Made by a program: the position numbers and the translations under genes
The notes under the pieces: generated by a model
Databases searched by the model: none
Told to the model about the DNA's origin: nothing
What the model saw: only the letters and a program-made list of their open reading frames with translations
Shown here: piece by piece, positions 23,701 to 34,814 of the stretch
How the letters are laid out: every line of letters starts with the position of its first letter
Numbering within the stretch: position 1 is the first letter of the stretch
Origin: Carallia brachiata
Lineage: Eukaryota; Streptophyta; Magnoliopsida; Malpighiales; Rhizophoraceae
DNA length: 64,000 nt
Reading direction: 5' to 3'
NCBI GenBank assembly: GCA_021464245.1
Contig: JADCRB010000037.1
Span: forward strand, 7,296,861-7,360,860

Positions 23701-24654
23701 TTTTTGCTGTATTAAACAATTCTTTCTTACTCCAAATCCTCTCTAATTCTTATAAAGTATCACATAGTCACCCAATCCCCTCAACTGTTGCAGCTCTTGT
23801 CAGACTAATCCCTCAATCACTCTCTAATTCCAATTCTCTTCCAAATTCAGCGGGCAAAGCGGCCCAGTTTGCTTTCAATTGCATTCAAAATCTAGGGGCA
23901 TATCCTCCCCATTTTATTCCACTTGCAGAGATCAAAGTCTCTCAACTTTCTTCGGATCCTCTTTCGCTTTCAAAGAACATATCCTCTCAACCCCATTGTG
24001 GTTTCAAGGAGCATAGTCTCCCCTTGCCATTCCCATTTTAAGGAGCAATGGTCTCCCAACTCCTATTCTCATCTCAAAGGAGCAACGGTCTCTTAATCTG
24101 TATAATCATTTCAGTGAGCTAACACCCCACATATTCTTCTTCATATTTTGGAGTGAGTGGACTCCTGCTTTCAGTTGTCCAAAATCTATTTTCTGTGCGC
24201 AGATTTTCAAAGCAAATGTCTTCAAGGTTCCAATTCCAATTTTAGAGCAATTGCCTTCTATTCCCTTGTTCAAAATTTTCATTTCCTCTTTTAATTTCGA
24301 TGAGTGATAGTCTCACAACTCCCTATTCCATTCCCAATTAAGAGCGAACATCTCTTTGCTTCCTTTTCCAAATTCAAATTTAATGTCCCTCTGTTCTCCG
24401 TTCCAATTTGGAACCGAGTTCCTTCCGTTTCCCAAACTCAATTTTGATGAGTGACTACCTGTTTCACTTCCAGTTTTAGAGTGATTGCCCCACGATTTCC
24501 TTATTCCACTTTCAGAGCAATCGTCTCCCTTTCTAACTCAAATTTTGGTGTGAATACCTCATATTTCCAGTCCCAATTTTGGATCGAGTGCCTCCTATTT
24601 CGAATTCTAATTGCAGAGCGAACACTTCTTGGTTCTTCCTACCAATTTTCACGG

Positions 24655-25035
24655 CATAATAATCATTTTAATCTTAAATCTTTATAAATTTTTTTAACTG
24701 AATCCTAAATTTTTTGATTTTTTCAATTGAGTTTTATACCTTTTAAATCTTTTTGTTTTCTGCCAACAATTGTCAATCAAACCAATTAAACATACTTTTT
24801 GATCAAACAACAGTGAATTAAAAAAAATTTTAAATACATTAGTTTAATTATTTTTTTAAAATACTAAAACAAAAAAATGTAAAAGAAGCGACATTTATAT
24901 ATATATTTTTAATATCTATTTAATTAAAGTATGTTCTTTCTTTGACAAAAAAGATCTATTGTAAATGATTTAAAAGGTATAAAATTCAATTGAAAAAATA
25001 TATAAAAATTTAAGATTAAAATAGTTATTATCCCC
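24655..25035. mobile_element. MITE with long imperfect inverted arms
   Basis: The left arm (AATCATTTTAATCTTAAATC, continuing to TTTTATACCTTTTAAATC) and the right arm are inverse copies of each other, about 95 bp each. Inserted in the decayed tandem array. Resembles the Mutator-like MITE at 28306 in style. Target duplication not resolved. Confidence 0.65.
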
Positions 25036-25537
25036 AACTTCCACTAAACGAATGTCTCCCAGATCCCTATTCCAATTTCATAATTTTCGATTTTCGATTT
25101 AGGCAAACACATTGTCTGTGCCTTATCCAAATTCCAATTTTTGACAAATATGCCGCCCACTCTTAATTCCAATTCTCCAATCTCAATTTCGGCGAGCACA
25201 CTGCCCATTTCTTATTACAACTTCCCAATTCTAATTTCAACAAAACACGTCACGCACTCCTTGTTTCAACTTCATGCTTCCAATTCAACCATAGATGCCA
25301 CTCGTTCGTCGATCTAATTTTCCGATTCCAATTTTAGCGAACACACTGTCTATTCCTGATTCAAATCTTCCAAACTCAGATTTAGGTAAACACACAGCCT
25401 GTTCCTCATTCCAATTTCAGCAAGAATGGTCTCCGATTCTCGATTCTAAATTCCATCCTAATTTCGGCAAAAGACAATCCCCATTACCTTTCAAAATTTT
25501 TCATTCCAACTTCGGCAACAGTGATTCTCATAACTTA

Positions 25538-26280
25538 GGGTTTGTTTGAACTATATATTCAATATTGTTGTTGCTGGTTGCTGTTGCTAATTGTTGCTGC
25601 TGATTGTTGATTGTTGTTACTTATTGCTTGATTACTAAAAAAAACTATTGAAGTGTTTTATTAATTTTATACTTGTTGTTTCAGTTAAATAATTAAATGA
25701 CTAATTTGGACATTTAATTTATATTAATATATTATATTAACAAAATTATCTTTATATTTTATAATGTTTATTTTTAGAATAAATATTTTATAAATAATAT
25801 TAAAAATTTTCTCACTTAATTTTTATTTTTTTAAAAAAATATTAATGTTTACTAGATAATAAAAAATATAATTTTTGAAATATTTTTTAAATATCAATAT
25901 TAATAAAAATTTGAAGTAAAAAAATATTTACGAATTATAAAAAAATAAAAGTGTTACGTTTATATAAATATTGATGAAATTTAATAACTACTAACAAATT
26001 ATATTCAAGCAGTAATTAAAAAATTTATGAATTTATATAAATATTATTTGAAAGTATTTTAGTCTATATAAATTATTATTAATATTAAAAACTGAAAAGC
26101 AATTAAAAGGCAGTAAAAAGTAACCTTGAACTACTTTTCAATCAGCTGTTTTTAGGATGTTATCTAAGAAAATAAACAGAATTAAACAACAATTCAAAAA
26201 AATTAACCAAATACTCATCTCCCTATTTTTTGAAAAATAAATGTAAATATACTCTCCTAAAAGCCAACCCAAACACCCCC
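25538..26280. mobile_element. 743-bp PIF/Harbinger-like non-autonomous element, copy 1
   Basis: Starts GGGTTTGTTTGAAC, ends CCAACCCAAACACCCCC, and is flanked by TTA on both sides (25535-25537, 26281-26283). A TTGTTGCTG-rich segment lies near the left end. No coding capacity. A second copy of the same length lies at 51879-52621. Confidence 0.75.
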
Positions 26281-26589
26281 TTATTCCAACTTCTCAATCC
26301 CAATTTTGGCAATAATAGTACCTTCTCCTCATTCTATTTTCTCGTTCTAATTTTGGTAAAAATGGCCCTTGTTCCTTTTTTGACTTCATAATTTTGGAGT
26401 ATGGCTCTCTCCCCTCTCCCACCTTTACAACCTCCTACTTCATTTTCGAGAAGTGTGACTCCCGGTCTCTTTTCTAATTTCTCGAATTCGCCAAACTATT
26501 CCAATTACATTTCCCTTATAGGCAAGTATGATCTCTTGACCCATTCTAATTTCAACCCTATTCCAATTTCGACCAGAATGGTCCCTGAT

Positions 26590-27238
26590 GGGCGTCTTTG
26601 GTAGGGGGCTCAGCTTTCGTGGGGCCTTGTGCATGCACCTCCAAAAAGTAAGGTTTGGTCCAAGGGTTATCCCGGCATAAGCATTTTGACGCTCAAATCA
26701 GTTTGAGATCAAGCAGAACCGAGAGAGCCAATAAGGTCCTTGTGGGTGGCCTGTAGTGGTAAGGCACCAGAGGTGGGTTCCCTGTTAGTCTATTTGTGAA
26801 GGTGTTTACGAGGGTGTGTGTGTGTGTGTTGCGGAGGAGGCTAAAGTTAGAGAGATTGCCTTTAGGGTGTCCAGGCTAAATCAGTAGTTTGAGATTGGAT
26901 CAAGATTGGAGCGGATCAGCCCTTTGCTAAGGCGTGAGTCACTTATATATATATATATCGGCCTACGGCAGTCTAATCATTGAAAATATGTAAGCTCCAT
27001 GTGTGATGGATGCGACAAGTGTCTGTCAGAGGATAGCTTTGGGTGGTCTATTCGCAGTCTGCTGGGCGAGCTCCACTATCAAGCTCTACGCGAACTATCG
27101 CGGGAGCTGCCGAGACGACCTGCTTGACCTACCATTGGACCTATGGGGGCCGCTTGGCGAGGCCTGGACCCGAGTTTGTGGCTCATACGCTTTGCCTTAA
27201 GCTCACACGGGCCGATATCAAGTCCCCACAGTTTATGA
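26590..27238. other. GC-richer inserted block of unknown type
   Basis: A block clearly richer in G and C than its surroundings interrupts the decayed array, which resumes at about 27240. It holds GGTTATCCCGGCATAAGC, GACGCTCAAATCAGTTTGAG, a (GT)n tract near 26817 and a (TA)n tract near 26945. It resembles LTR or leader sequence of an unassigned retroelement. No conserved protein was recognised. A further block at 27340-27700 (TATAAATATG near 27498) is similar in character. Confidence 0.35.
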
Positions 27239-27879
27239 CCCCTAATTCCTTATTACAACTTCCCCATTCCAATTTTGGTAAGAATGGACTCTTATTCCTC
27301 ATATTAACTTTCTCACTCCAATTTGGGTAAAAATATTTTCCTATAGTCCCGGACATAGAGACAAAGATAGTGTTTTGTCTGTTAGAGATAGAATGGGAGA
27401 TAGTCAGGGGCGTACCCGACGTGTCAGTCATTTTTTGGAGGGGGATTGCCTTCGGAAGGACCTCCGACCACATGAGCTTTCTTGACTAGTAGTTCTATAA
27501 ATATGCACAGGAGCAGGGTGGGAGTAAGATTTGTACAATGAGAAAATTGTTTTAAGCCATTAGGGCTAGGCGACATAATGTATATTGGAGTGTGTGGTGT
27601 GTGAGCCCTTAAGTCCTCTAGTCAGACTTAACTTGTATAGTTTAAGGACATCTAACCCCCGTTTTTCCCCAGTTTGTAGCTACTAATGTGACAGTGTTTA
27701 ATAAATAAAATAGTGTTCGGTTCATTACTGTTTCTCAAGATTTGACCAATCGGATAGATTAATTTAAAATAATAAATTTAAAAAAAAAAACTTTGTATAC
27801 GTGTGATATGAGATCTGGGCACCGACAATACTTACTTTTTATTCAATTGACGCACTAGCCTACCCAACTAAAGCCAAGC

Positions 27880-28785
27880 AACAGTAAGGTCACAATATCT
27901 CTTGACTAAGGCCATAGGAGTTGGAAGTTATTCGGGAATTAGGTCTAGAGATATACTTGCGGCTGCAGTCTTCGGTGATGGGGTGCCAAAGCACTACAAC
28001 TGCGCTTCAAAATTGCAGTTAGCAGACATCTTGACCAAAAGTTTGCCAAAGTCAATTTTGAATCCTTGGGAAGAAGGCTTGGAATGCACTACATCTACGC
28101 CAAGGAGGAGTGATACTGCAAGAAGTCTTTGAAGTGGTGGTGTCGTTACATTGGGTTTCAAACTAATATATCAATTTCAAAAACAAAAGTTGTACCAGTT
28201 GAAGTTTGAAGTTTGAAGGAGTCATTCTCATCTTATCTTAGACTTAAGTTGTTATGTTATCTAAATTGTAACAGCTTCAATTTTACAGTTCAAAAGTTAG
28301 TTTCCGTCTGGGATAAATGCAAAATCATTCTTAGACTTTTATGAATTTTTACAATTGAATATTAAATCTTTTCATTGTTTCATTTCAATCTTAAATTTAT
28401 AGAATATATTGCAATCAAGTCCTTCCGTCAATAAAATTGGGATTATTTTTGTTAGGTCAACAAATATTATTAAACAGCTTGAACCAATTTCATGCTATAA
28501 AGACTAGATTGCAACGGATCTTAAGAGTTTATGATTGAAGTGAAAAAAAAAGAAAAAATTTAGAACTCAATTATAAATATTCATTAAAGTTTAGGACTAA
28601 TTTTTTCTCTATTTAGTTTCCTTCAGCTAACTTTAGAAGATCAGCTGCACTATAAATTTTCATTTTTTAATTTAATATCTTCTTGTAAGTTTCTTATAAA
28701 GACGCTAGTTCTGTTAATAAAAAATAAAAAGTTTTTCTTGCTCAAGCTCTCTTTCCAATTTCGTTGTAATCGTAAACTTCTATCA
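27880..28785 (+). mobile_element. Truncated Ty1/copia relic: RNase H end plus 3' LTR
   Basis: A plus-strand remnant reads SKLQLADILTKSLPKS, then LGRRLGMHYIYAKEE and a stop, the usual end of copia RNase H, followed by a purine-rich tract (AAGGAGGAG). The 3' LTR begins TGATACTGC at 28111 and ends TATCA at 28785, with matching TGATA/TATCA termini. A Mutator-like MITE sits inside the LTR. The upstream element and 5' LTR are missing. Unrelated in LTR sequence to the 4149-9991 copia element. Confidence 0.75.
28306..28612. mobile_element. Mutator-like MITE in the copia LTR
   Basis: About 100-bp inverse arms (AATCATTCTTAGACTTTTAT... against the right arm) and a perfect 9-bp duplication TTAGTTTCC at 28297-28305 and 28613-28621. 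A 9-bp duplication is characteristic of Mutator-like elements. 307 bp, non-coding. Confidence 0.85.
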
Positions 28786-29590
28786 AATTCTGTTTCTAAA
28801 ACTAACAGTTCCTTGTTGAAAACGAATTCGAAAAACCAGTTTATAATTACTAAGTTAAGGATGCAACGTTTCATTTATTTTACTGTAATTAGCAATCTAT
28901 ACTGTATTTCGACATTTACTCCACATATTGTAATCATCCGACAAGCTCATCCTAAGTTGTTTGCTTTGTTGCAACAATTACAATTACAAGTATAATGTCA
29001 AGTTCGCCGGGTTGGGAAGAGGGATGTATATAATAAATCATGGTTAAGCAAGATGTAAGCACTTTATGATGGAAAAAAAAAAGAACAGATTTTGTACAGT
29101 CTTAGGGAGGCATACACTTGTTTAAAAGGGAACTGAAGACCCAGTAAGCATTTTTGAGGACGAAGACCTAGTTAGTTAGTCCTTTGTGTTTTTTTCTAGA
29201 CCTTTTGTTTTTCTTTTTTTTTTGGTTCTAGTGAGGAGTGAAGTTGTGCTGTTATTTGCCCACTAATTTAAATAAAAAAAATGAACAGATGTTTTGCAGT
29301 TTCAGGGTGGCAGTACACGTGTTTAAAAGGCAAATGAAGAGAAAGTAAGTGCGTTGTTTGTAAATTAGAACAACATTTTTTACCTGTAAGTATTACTGTG
29401 TGTACAGAATTTTAGTATTTTTATTAATATTTTAAAATATAATAAAATTGATAATTTTTATAATAAAAAGTAAAAATTATTATTTTTTATTATAAATATT
29501 AATATTTATATTCTATAAATTATCAGTTTTTATAAAAATTATTTATTTTATTTTATTTAAGATGTTAATTTTTTTATTAAAGAAAAATAT
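28786..29590. other. Intergenic DNA with a 200-bp-spaced imperfect duplication
   Basis: No gene. The stretch at 29080-29160 (AACAGATTTTGTACAGTCTT...TTTAAAAGGG) recurs imperfectly at 29281-29355. The segment 29400-29590 is almost pure A/T with many internal palindromes and may be a MITE or the LINE-B 3' flank. Confidence 0.45.
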
Positions 29591-29594
29591 TAAT

Positions 29595-32500
29595 TTATTG
29601 CAAATCAAAAGATTGAGTACACAGATCAGAAACCAGTAAACTAGAAAGCTGGGGAGGGGGCTTCGTTAGTCGATCAAAAGAACATTGTTGGTCGCGGACA
29701 GTCTTGGCCTCCCAATCTACTACATAATTCGCCTCTCTTCTGACCAAACTCAGCTTTGCCCCTGGATGACGCCTTAACCACTCTTTGATCTTCAGTAAGC
29801 CATCATCTTTCTTTGTTGTCACCACCATGAAGAGAGTTTCACAATCTGTCCCCAAAATCAATTTGCACCATCGGGCTTCAGTTGCAATCCTTGTGGCCAA
29901 ATGTAAGGCAAGAGCTTCGCCAACTAACGCTAAACCGACTCTCCTTCTTATGATTTGTCCCTCTAGAACTTTCCCTTGACTATCCCCCCAAACCAACGCC
30001 ACTCCAGAAGACTACTCCTTTCTTGTGAAAGCAGTATCTTCACTACACCTTTCGGGGACCTAACTGGTGAGATGGGACACTCAGGCCTAGGCACCCGAAT
30101 CATCACAAGCAGATTAAGCCACGAAGTCTCACCCTAGTCTCGGTATGCCTTTCCAGTGTTTGTGCTGGTTGAATTTCACTTCCATTCCTGCAATAGGAAT
30201 TCCTAGTCTTCCAGATATTCTAGCAAAGTAAAGCTAAAAAATTTAGCAATTCCTGGCTCTTTTGTGCACACAACTCCTGGCCAATGGCAATCCACCATGA
30301 ACAAACGACTCTAAAGAATCTGTGCTTGGACAATATCCAAGCCCATTAGCAAACCACGTGGCCCTAGCATGCTCACAACCCAACAGCACATGCAATGTAG
30401 TCTCTGCCTCTCTGTCACAAACCTGGAAAAGTGCATTCTCCCCCACTCTTCTTTCAAGAGGTTTTTCTGAGTAGGGAGGGCATCCCTTAACTCTCTTCGT
30501 AGGAATTGTTTGACTTTTGGATGAACCTCTAAAGCCCAGACCTGTCCGCATAAACTAGAGACCTCTGATTACCTCTGTTCTGTGTTAGTTGATTGGCCAT
30601 GTATAATCTCCAAAGCCTTATAGTATCTTTGCCTCATAGAATATTCACTAGAATTGTCAAAGCTCCAAGCCAGCTTATCTTGACCACGTTCATAGCTCAA
30701 CTGAATTTTCTCAATTGCATCCACCTCCGTCGGATCGAAGAGTCGTTTAATTTTCCCCAAGTTCGACTCTCGAAGCTCACCATGAATAAGATCACCACCA
30801 CTAGAACGTCTATTTTCGGAGGCCTTCTAGGTTGGCCTCGAACATTTGGCGCGCTTGGAAGCGAAGGGTCTTCCCATACACTAATTTGCTAACCATGCCC
30901 TGCCTCCCATCGTAATCCATTTATCAAGAGCGTCCTTCCCTGTATTAGACTATTCCAATACCATGAACGATTATACCCGAGGCTCGCAGTGAGAAAATTT
31001 CCAGAAGGGAAATAGATCCCTCACAGTATGTGCCAACTCGGCTTTGCCAGCAACACCAAGTTGAACACTGGGAGATTTTTAAAACCCAACCCACCCTGTC
31101 TCTTTGATAAGAATAAGGTTTTTCCAGCTCTCCTGGCGTAATGTGAACTCCTTTCCCGGCTTTCCCCACCAAAAGTTGGCTATCCATTGATTGATTCTTT
31201 GAGAAATACATAGGGGTAGTTTAAATACCATCATAGCATATGAAGGGATCGCCTGCACCACCGATTTGATTAAAATTTCTCTTCTTGCTAGAGATAATGT
31301 TTGCTGCTTCTAGGATTGAATTTTTCGATCGATCCTTTTAGAGATAAATCTAAGTGCCTCACTTTTAGACCTCCCCAAGGATGAAGGAAGGCCCAAGTAC
31401 CTGTCCCCTCCAACGAGGGTCTTCATGCCTGTAAGCTGCAGTCTTTGTCACTTAATTTTCGGTAGGAATATCGCGACCAAACTCTATGCCTGATTTTTGC
31501 AGATTGAATGTTTGACCCAAGGCTCGATAATAAACATTAAGAATTTCCATTAGCATTTCAGCTTCCTCTGGCGTGGCCTTCCCAAGTAATAAAGTGCCAT
31601 CAACAAACAAGACATGCAAAACAACAGGACATCTCGGATTGATTTTGTAGCCACACAACCTCCCATCCACCACTGCGTTTTCTATTAGCCGCGCTTGTAC
31701 GTCAGACACTAGGATGAATAAATAGGGAGATAATGGGTTACCTTGCCTTGGCCCGCATGTTAGAGAAAAAGGAACAGTGGCCTGGCCATTAATTAGAATC
31801 TAGTAACTCACGGTAGATACACACTGCATAATTCGAGTAATCCACCAGCCATTAAACCCCAATTTCACAAGAACTCTCTACAGAAAGGACCTTTTGAGCT
31901 TGTCATATGCCTTATGAATATCCAAATTTACTGCCATATACCCCGATTTTCTTCAGATTCGCTTCAACCCATGAAAGGCCTCATGTACAATCAAGATATC
32001 GTCTTGAATGTTTCTGCTTGGGACAAAGGCAGTTTGGCAGGGAAAGACAATAGATGGAAGCCAAGGCTTCAATCTATTAACCAAGATGATTGATATTATT
32101 TTGTAGGTAGAGTTACATAAGCTAATGGACTGTAATTGTTGACCTCTATTGGATTATGCACTTTTGGAATCAAAACAATGTGAGTGCAGTTGAGTTCTCT
32201 GAGAAGATGCCCCGAAGAGAAAAAAGCTTTCACCTTCTTTAGCACATCTAGGCCTATTATGGCCAAATATTTTTTATAAAACAAGCCGCGAAACCCATCT
32301 GGCCTAGGTGCCTTTAAAGAACCCATCTCAAACACTGCACTGATAATTTCTGCGTCAGTTACTTCAGCACAAAGGCTGGCGTTCATCTCATCCATAACCA
32401 GGCGTGGCACCACCGCTAAATTAGCCTCCATATCCCCGGTTTCACCTCCCATGTATATCTCCTTGAAAACATTTAACACCTCATCTGCCGCCATCTCACC

Positions 32501-34245
32501 ATCTTCAATCCATCCACGGTCAGTTCTAAGCCACACAACATTATTTCTTTGTCGGCGTCGTACTTATGTGGCATGAAAAAACCACATATTTTTGTCACCC
32601 GCCAAGAGCCAATTGATTTTAGCTCTTTGTTGCGAATACATCTCCTCCATCTTCCAAGCCTCATCTAACTCTTGTATCTATATGTAAATATAAAAAACAG
32701 AAACTGAAAGAAAAATCCCTATCTTTGTCTTTTTAATATGTAACTTCTTATTATAAATTTGTAAATTAAAAATAATATTAAAATATATTATAATTATAAA
32801 AATTTTATTACAATCAAAATTAAGATTATATAAATCAATTAATATAAATCTAATAATAATCAAATAAAAATTTTATTAATTTATATATTACTTTGACTAT
32901 AACTAAATTTTAATAACTATAAAATTTTCTAATAAAATAAAATAAAATAACAAAAAACTTATTCTCAAATCCTTTTTTAAAGAAAGAAAAAAATTAAAAA
33001 AAAATCTCAAATTTACCTATCTTTTCTTAATAAAGAAGAATTATGAAATTTCCTCAAAAGAAAATAAAAGAAGCATTGCTTCCAAATCTATCTTTTTTAT
33101 TCATTAAAAAAAAATCATTTTATTTTTTTAAAATTTTGTAAAAAAATAATATTTAATATTAAAATGTCTTTTTATTTTATTCTTTCCCATAAAATAAACT
33201 AAAAATAAATTTATTAATAAATATAATTAAATTAACGTATCGCACAGTCTATTGCTAGTAATATATAATTCCTGGTCCTTTGTGTGCTCCGACGAACGCT
33301 GTAATTGAATTGCCAAAAGAGCATGCTTGAAGCCCTCAATTTTATGTTTTGAATTACCTACTCTGTTGGCACTCCATTTTTTAAGAGATATACTACAGTT
33401 GCTTAGTTTTCTGGCAAGCTTGAAGCTATCTGCACCAAACATTGCTCCCTGCCATGCCTCTTGAATAACTGATGCACAAATGGTCAATTCTATCCAACGA
33501 GATTCAAAACGAAATCTTCACCTAGCTCTTTGAGCCTTGTATTCCGAATAGAGAATCAAAGGACGATGATCTGATCCAATTCTTTGCTCATGGAACAAAA
33601 GGGCTCGTTGACATTTAAGACGCCATTCTACATTCGAGACCACCCTGTTCAACCTTTCTTCCACAAAGCCTTGCCCAGCTTGCCCATTCACCCAAGTAAA
33701 CGAATGCCCTTTAAATTCTAGCCCCACCAAATTGCAGTCTTGTAAGAAATCCTGGAAGTGCCTCTGTTTGCATTTGTCTACCAGCCTTTTTCCCCTTTTA
33801 TCAACACTAGAGAGAACAGCATTGAAATCTCCAATACAGATCCGAAAGACCCCTGCTGGTGGTTGATGATTCATGAGATCATGCCATACACTACCCAGCC
33901 AGTACTTATATGGATTTCCATAGACACACGAAATATCTCAAGGTTGGCTGCCTTCAGCATTGTTCCACACAATATGAAAGAAATTTTTTTAATTTACCTA
34001 GTATTTGAATACTCACCGGATCCTTCCACCAGATAGACAAGCCTCTAGCTCTATACTAAGGCTCAACGAAATCAGCATGGTCAAAACCCAAGCTTCTCTG
34101 ACATTTTTGCACAGACTTCCTCCTCTATTCGTCTCCATAAGAAAGACGACATGTGGGCGATGCAGTCGGATGAGCTCCTTAAGAGCTCTAACTGTTAAGG
34201 GTTGCCTAAACTCTTGACAGTTCTAAATCAAGATAAATATCGGTG
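29595..34245 (-). pseudogene. LINE-B ORF2, heavily decayed
   Basis: Order on the minus strand: endonuclease from about 34245 (NC..., RALKELIRLHRPHVVFLMET, CIGDFNAVL, GHSFTWVNG, IGSDHRPLIL at 33874-33518), linker, an AT-rich insertion, then QQRAKINWL, RT start (SLKAPRPDGF, LNCTHIVLIPKVHNP at 32536-32096), RT centre where FADD is replaced by FVDG (31709-31452), AIPSYAMMVFKLP (31261), zf-RVT zinc region (CDREAETTLHVLLGCEHARATWF, 30551-30243) and RNase H (29595-30002, LILGTDCETL, SLVRREANYVVD). Many stops and shifts. Older than LINE-A and LINE-C. Confidence 0.85.
32679..33236. mobile_element. AT-rich insertion in LINE-B ORF2 with 5-bp duplication
   Basis: A block of about 558 bp, almost all A and T, separates QELDEAWKMEE from the end of the endonuclease linker. 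GTATC flanks it on both sides (32674-32678, 33237-33241). No clear inverted termini and no protein, so the type is unknown. Confidence 0.55.
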
Positions 34246-34249
34246 CTCG

Positions 34250-34764
34250 TGTGGCTGTAGGCTAGCCATTGCCGATCTTTAGAGAGATCAGTTGCATTCT
34301 TTGGTTGGTCCAAGAAATTATGTTGCTCGACTTCCATATCACAAGCATCTGTAGCAGCAGAAGGAGAAAACACAGGGGGGAAGGAAAGGGTAGAATTACG
34401 GCCAAGGGTCTTCACACGTGCACCCTTCTTTCTGAAATGGGTCTTTTTTTTTTTAACAAGTAAGCTAGTGGGGTTGGATTGGTTTTGAGAGTCGTCTATG
34501 GGTTTGAGTAGAGATTCGGAGTTCATTTGGGCATATATGGCGGTGGGTGGGGGGAAAAATGTGTCTACCATTGGGGGTGTATTGTCTGGTGTAACATTTA
34601 GGAAACTTGGGCCTCATGCTTTTTCACTTGGGTTAGGCTCAACGGGCACATAAGGAGGTCCCTTTTCCTACTTGAAGTATACTCCATTCTTCGATTACAT
34701 TGGGTCACAAAAGAGTCCACACTTAGTGAGACCAACGATAGATTTGTAGCATTAAAAATTTGAT
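34250..34764 (-). pseudogene. LINE-B ORF1, C-terminal part
   Basis: Continuation of ORF1 beyond LINE-C. It reads LSLVSLSVDSFVTQCNRRM, later TPDNTPPMVDTFFPPP and a basic tail (KKKKTHFRKKGARVK), to LDLELSRV and a stop at about 34206. The end overlaps the start of ORF2, where a Trp of the SWNC motif is a TAG. No domain other than the low-complexity tail. Confidence 0.65.
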
Positions 34765-34814
34765 TCATATATGATCAAAAAAAAAAAAAAAATTGATTCA
34801 TAAACAAATTAGGG

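Larger units (their letters stand above)
23760..27340. repeat. Highly decayed tandem array (TTCCAATTTNGG-type unit)
   Basis: For about 3.5 kb the plus strand repeats variants of one phrase, roughly CCTNATTCCAATTTTGG followed by AAGAATGGTCTCC, every 50-60 bp and too diverged to align unit by unit. Clear examples lie at 24230-24640, 25060-25530, 26280-26580 and 27240-27330. Reading frames such as 23685-24041 exist only because the repeat is C-rich. Three later insertions interrupt it: 24655-25035, 25538-26280 and about 26590-27238. Confidence 0.65.

Noticed and set aside
23685..24041. 118-residue open frame that could look like a gene
   Set aside because: It lies in the decayed C-rich tandem array and has no domain or splice context; the openness follows from base composition.
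27003..27473. Several overlapping open frames in the GC-richer block
   Set aside because: Frames are open on both strands in the same place and none has a recognisable domain; higher G+C alone makes stops rarer.
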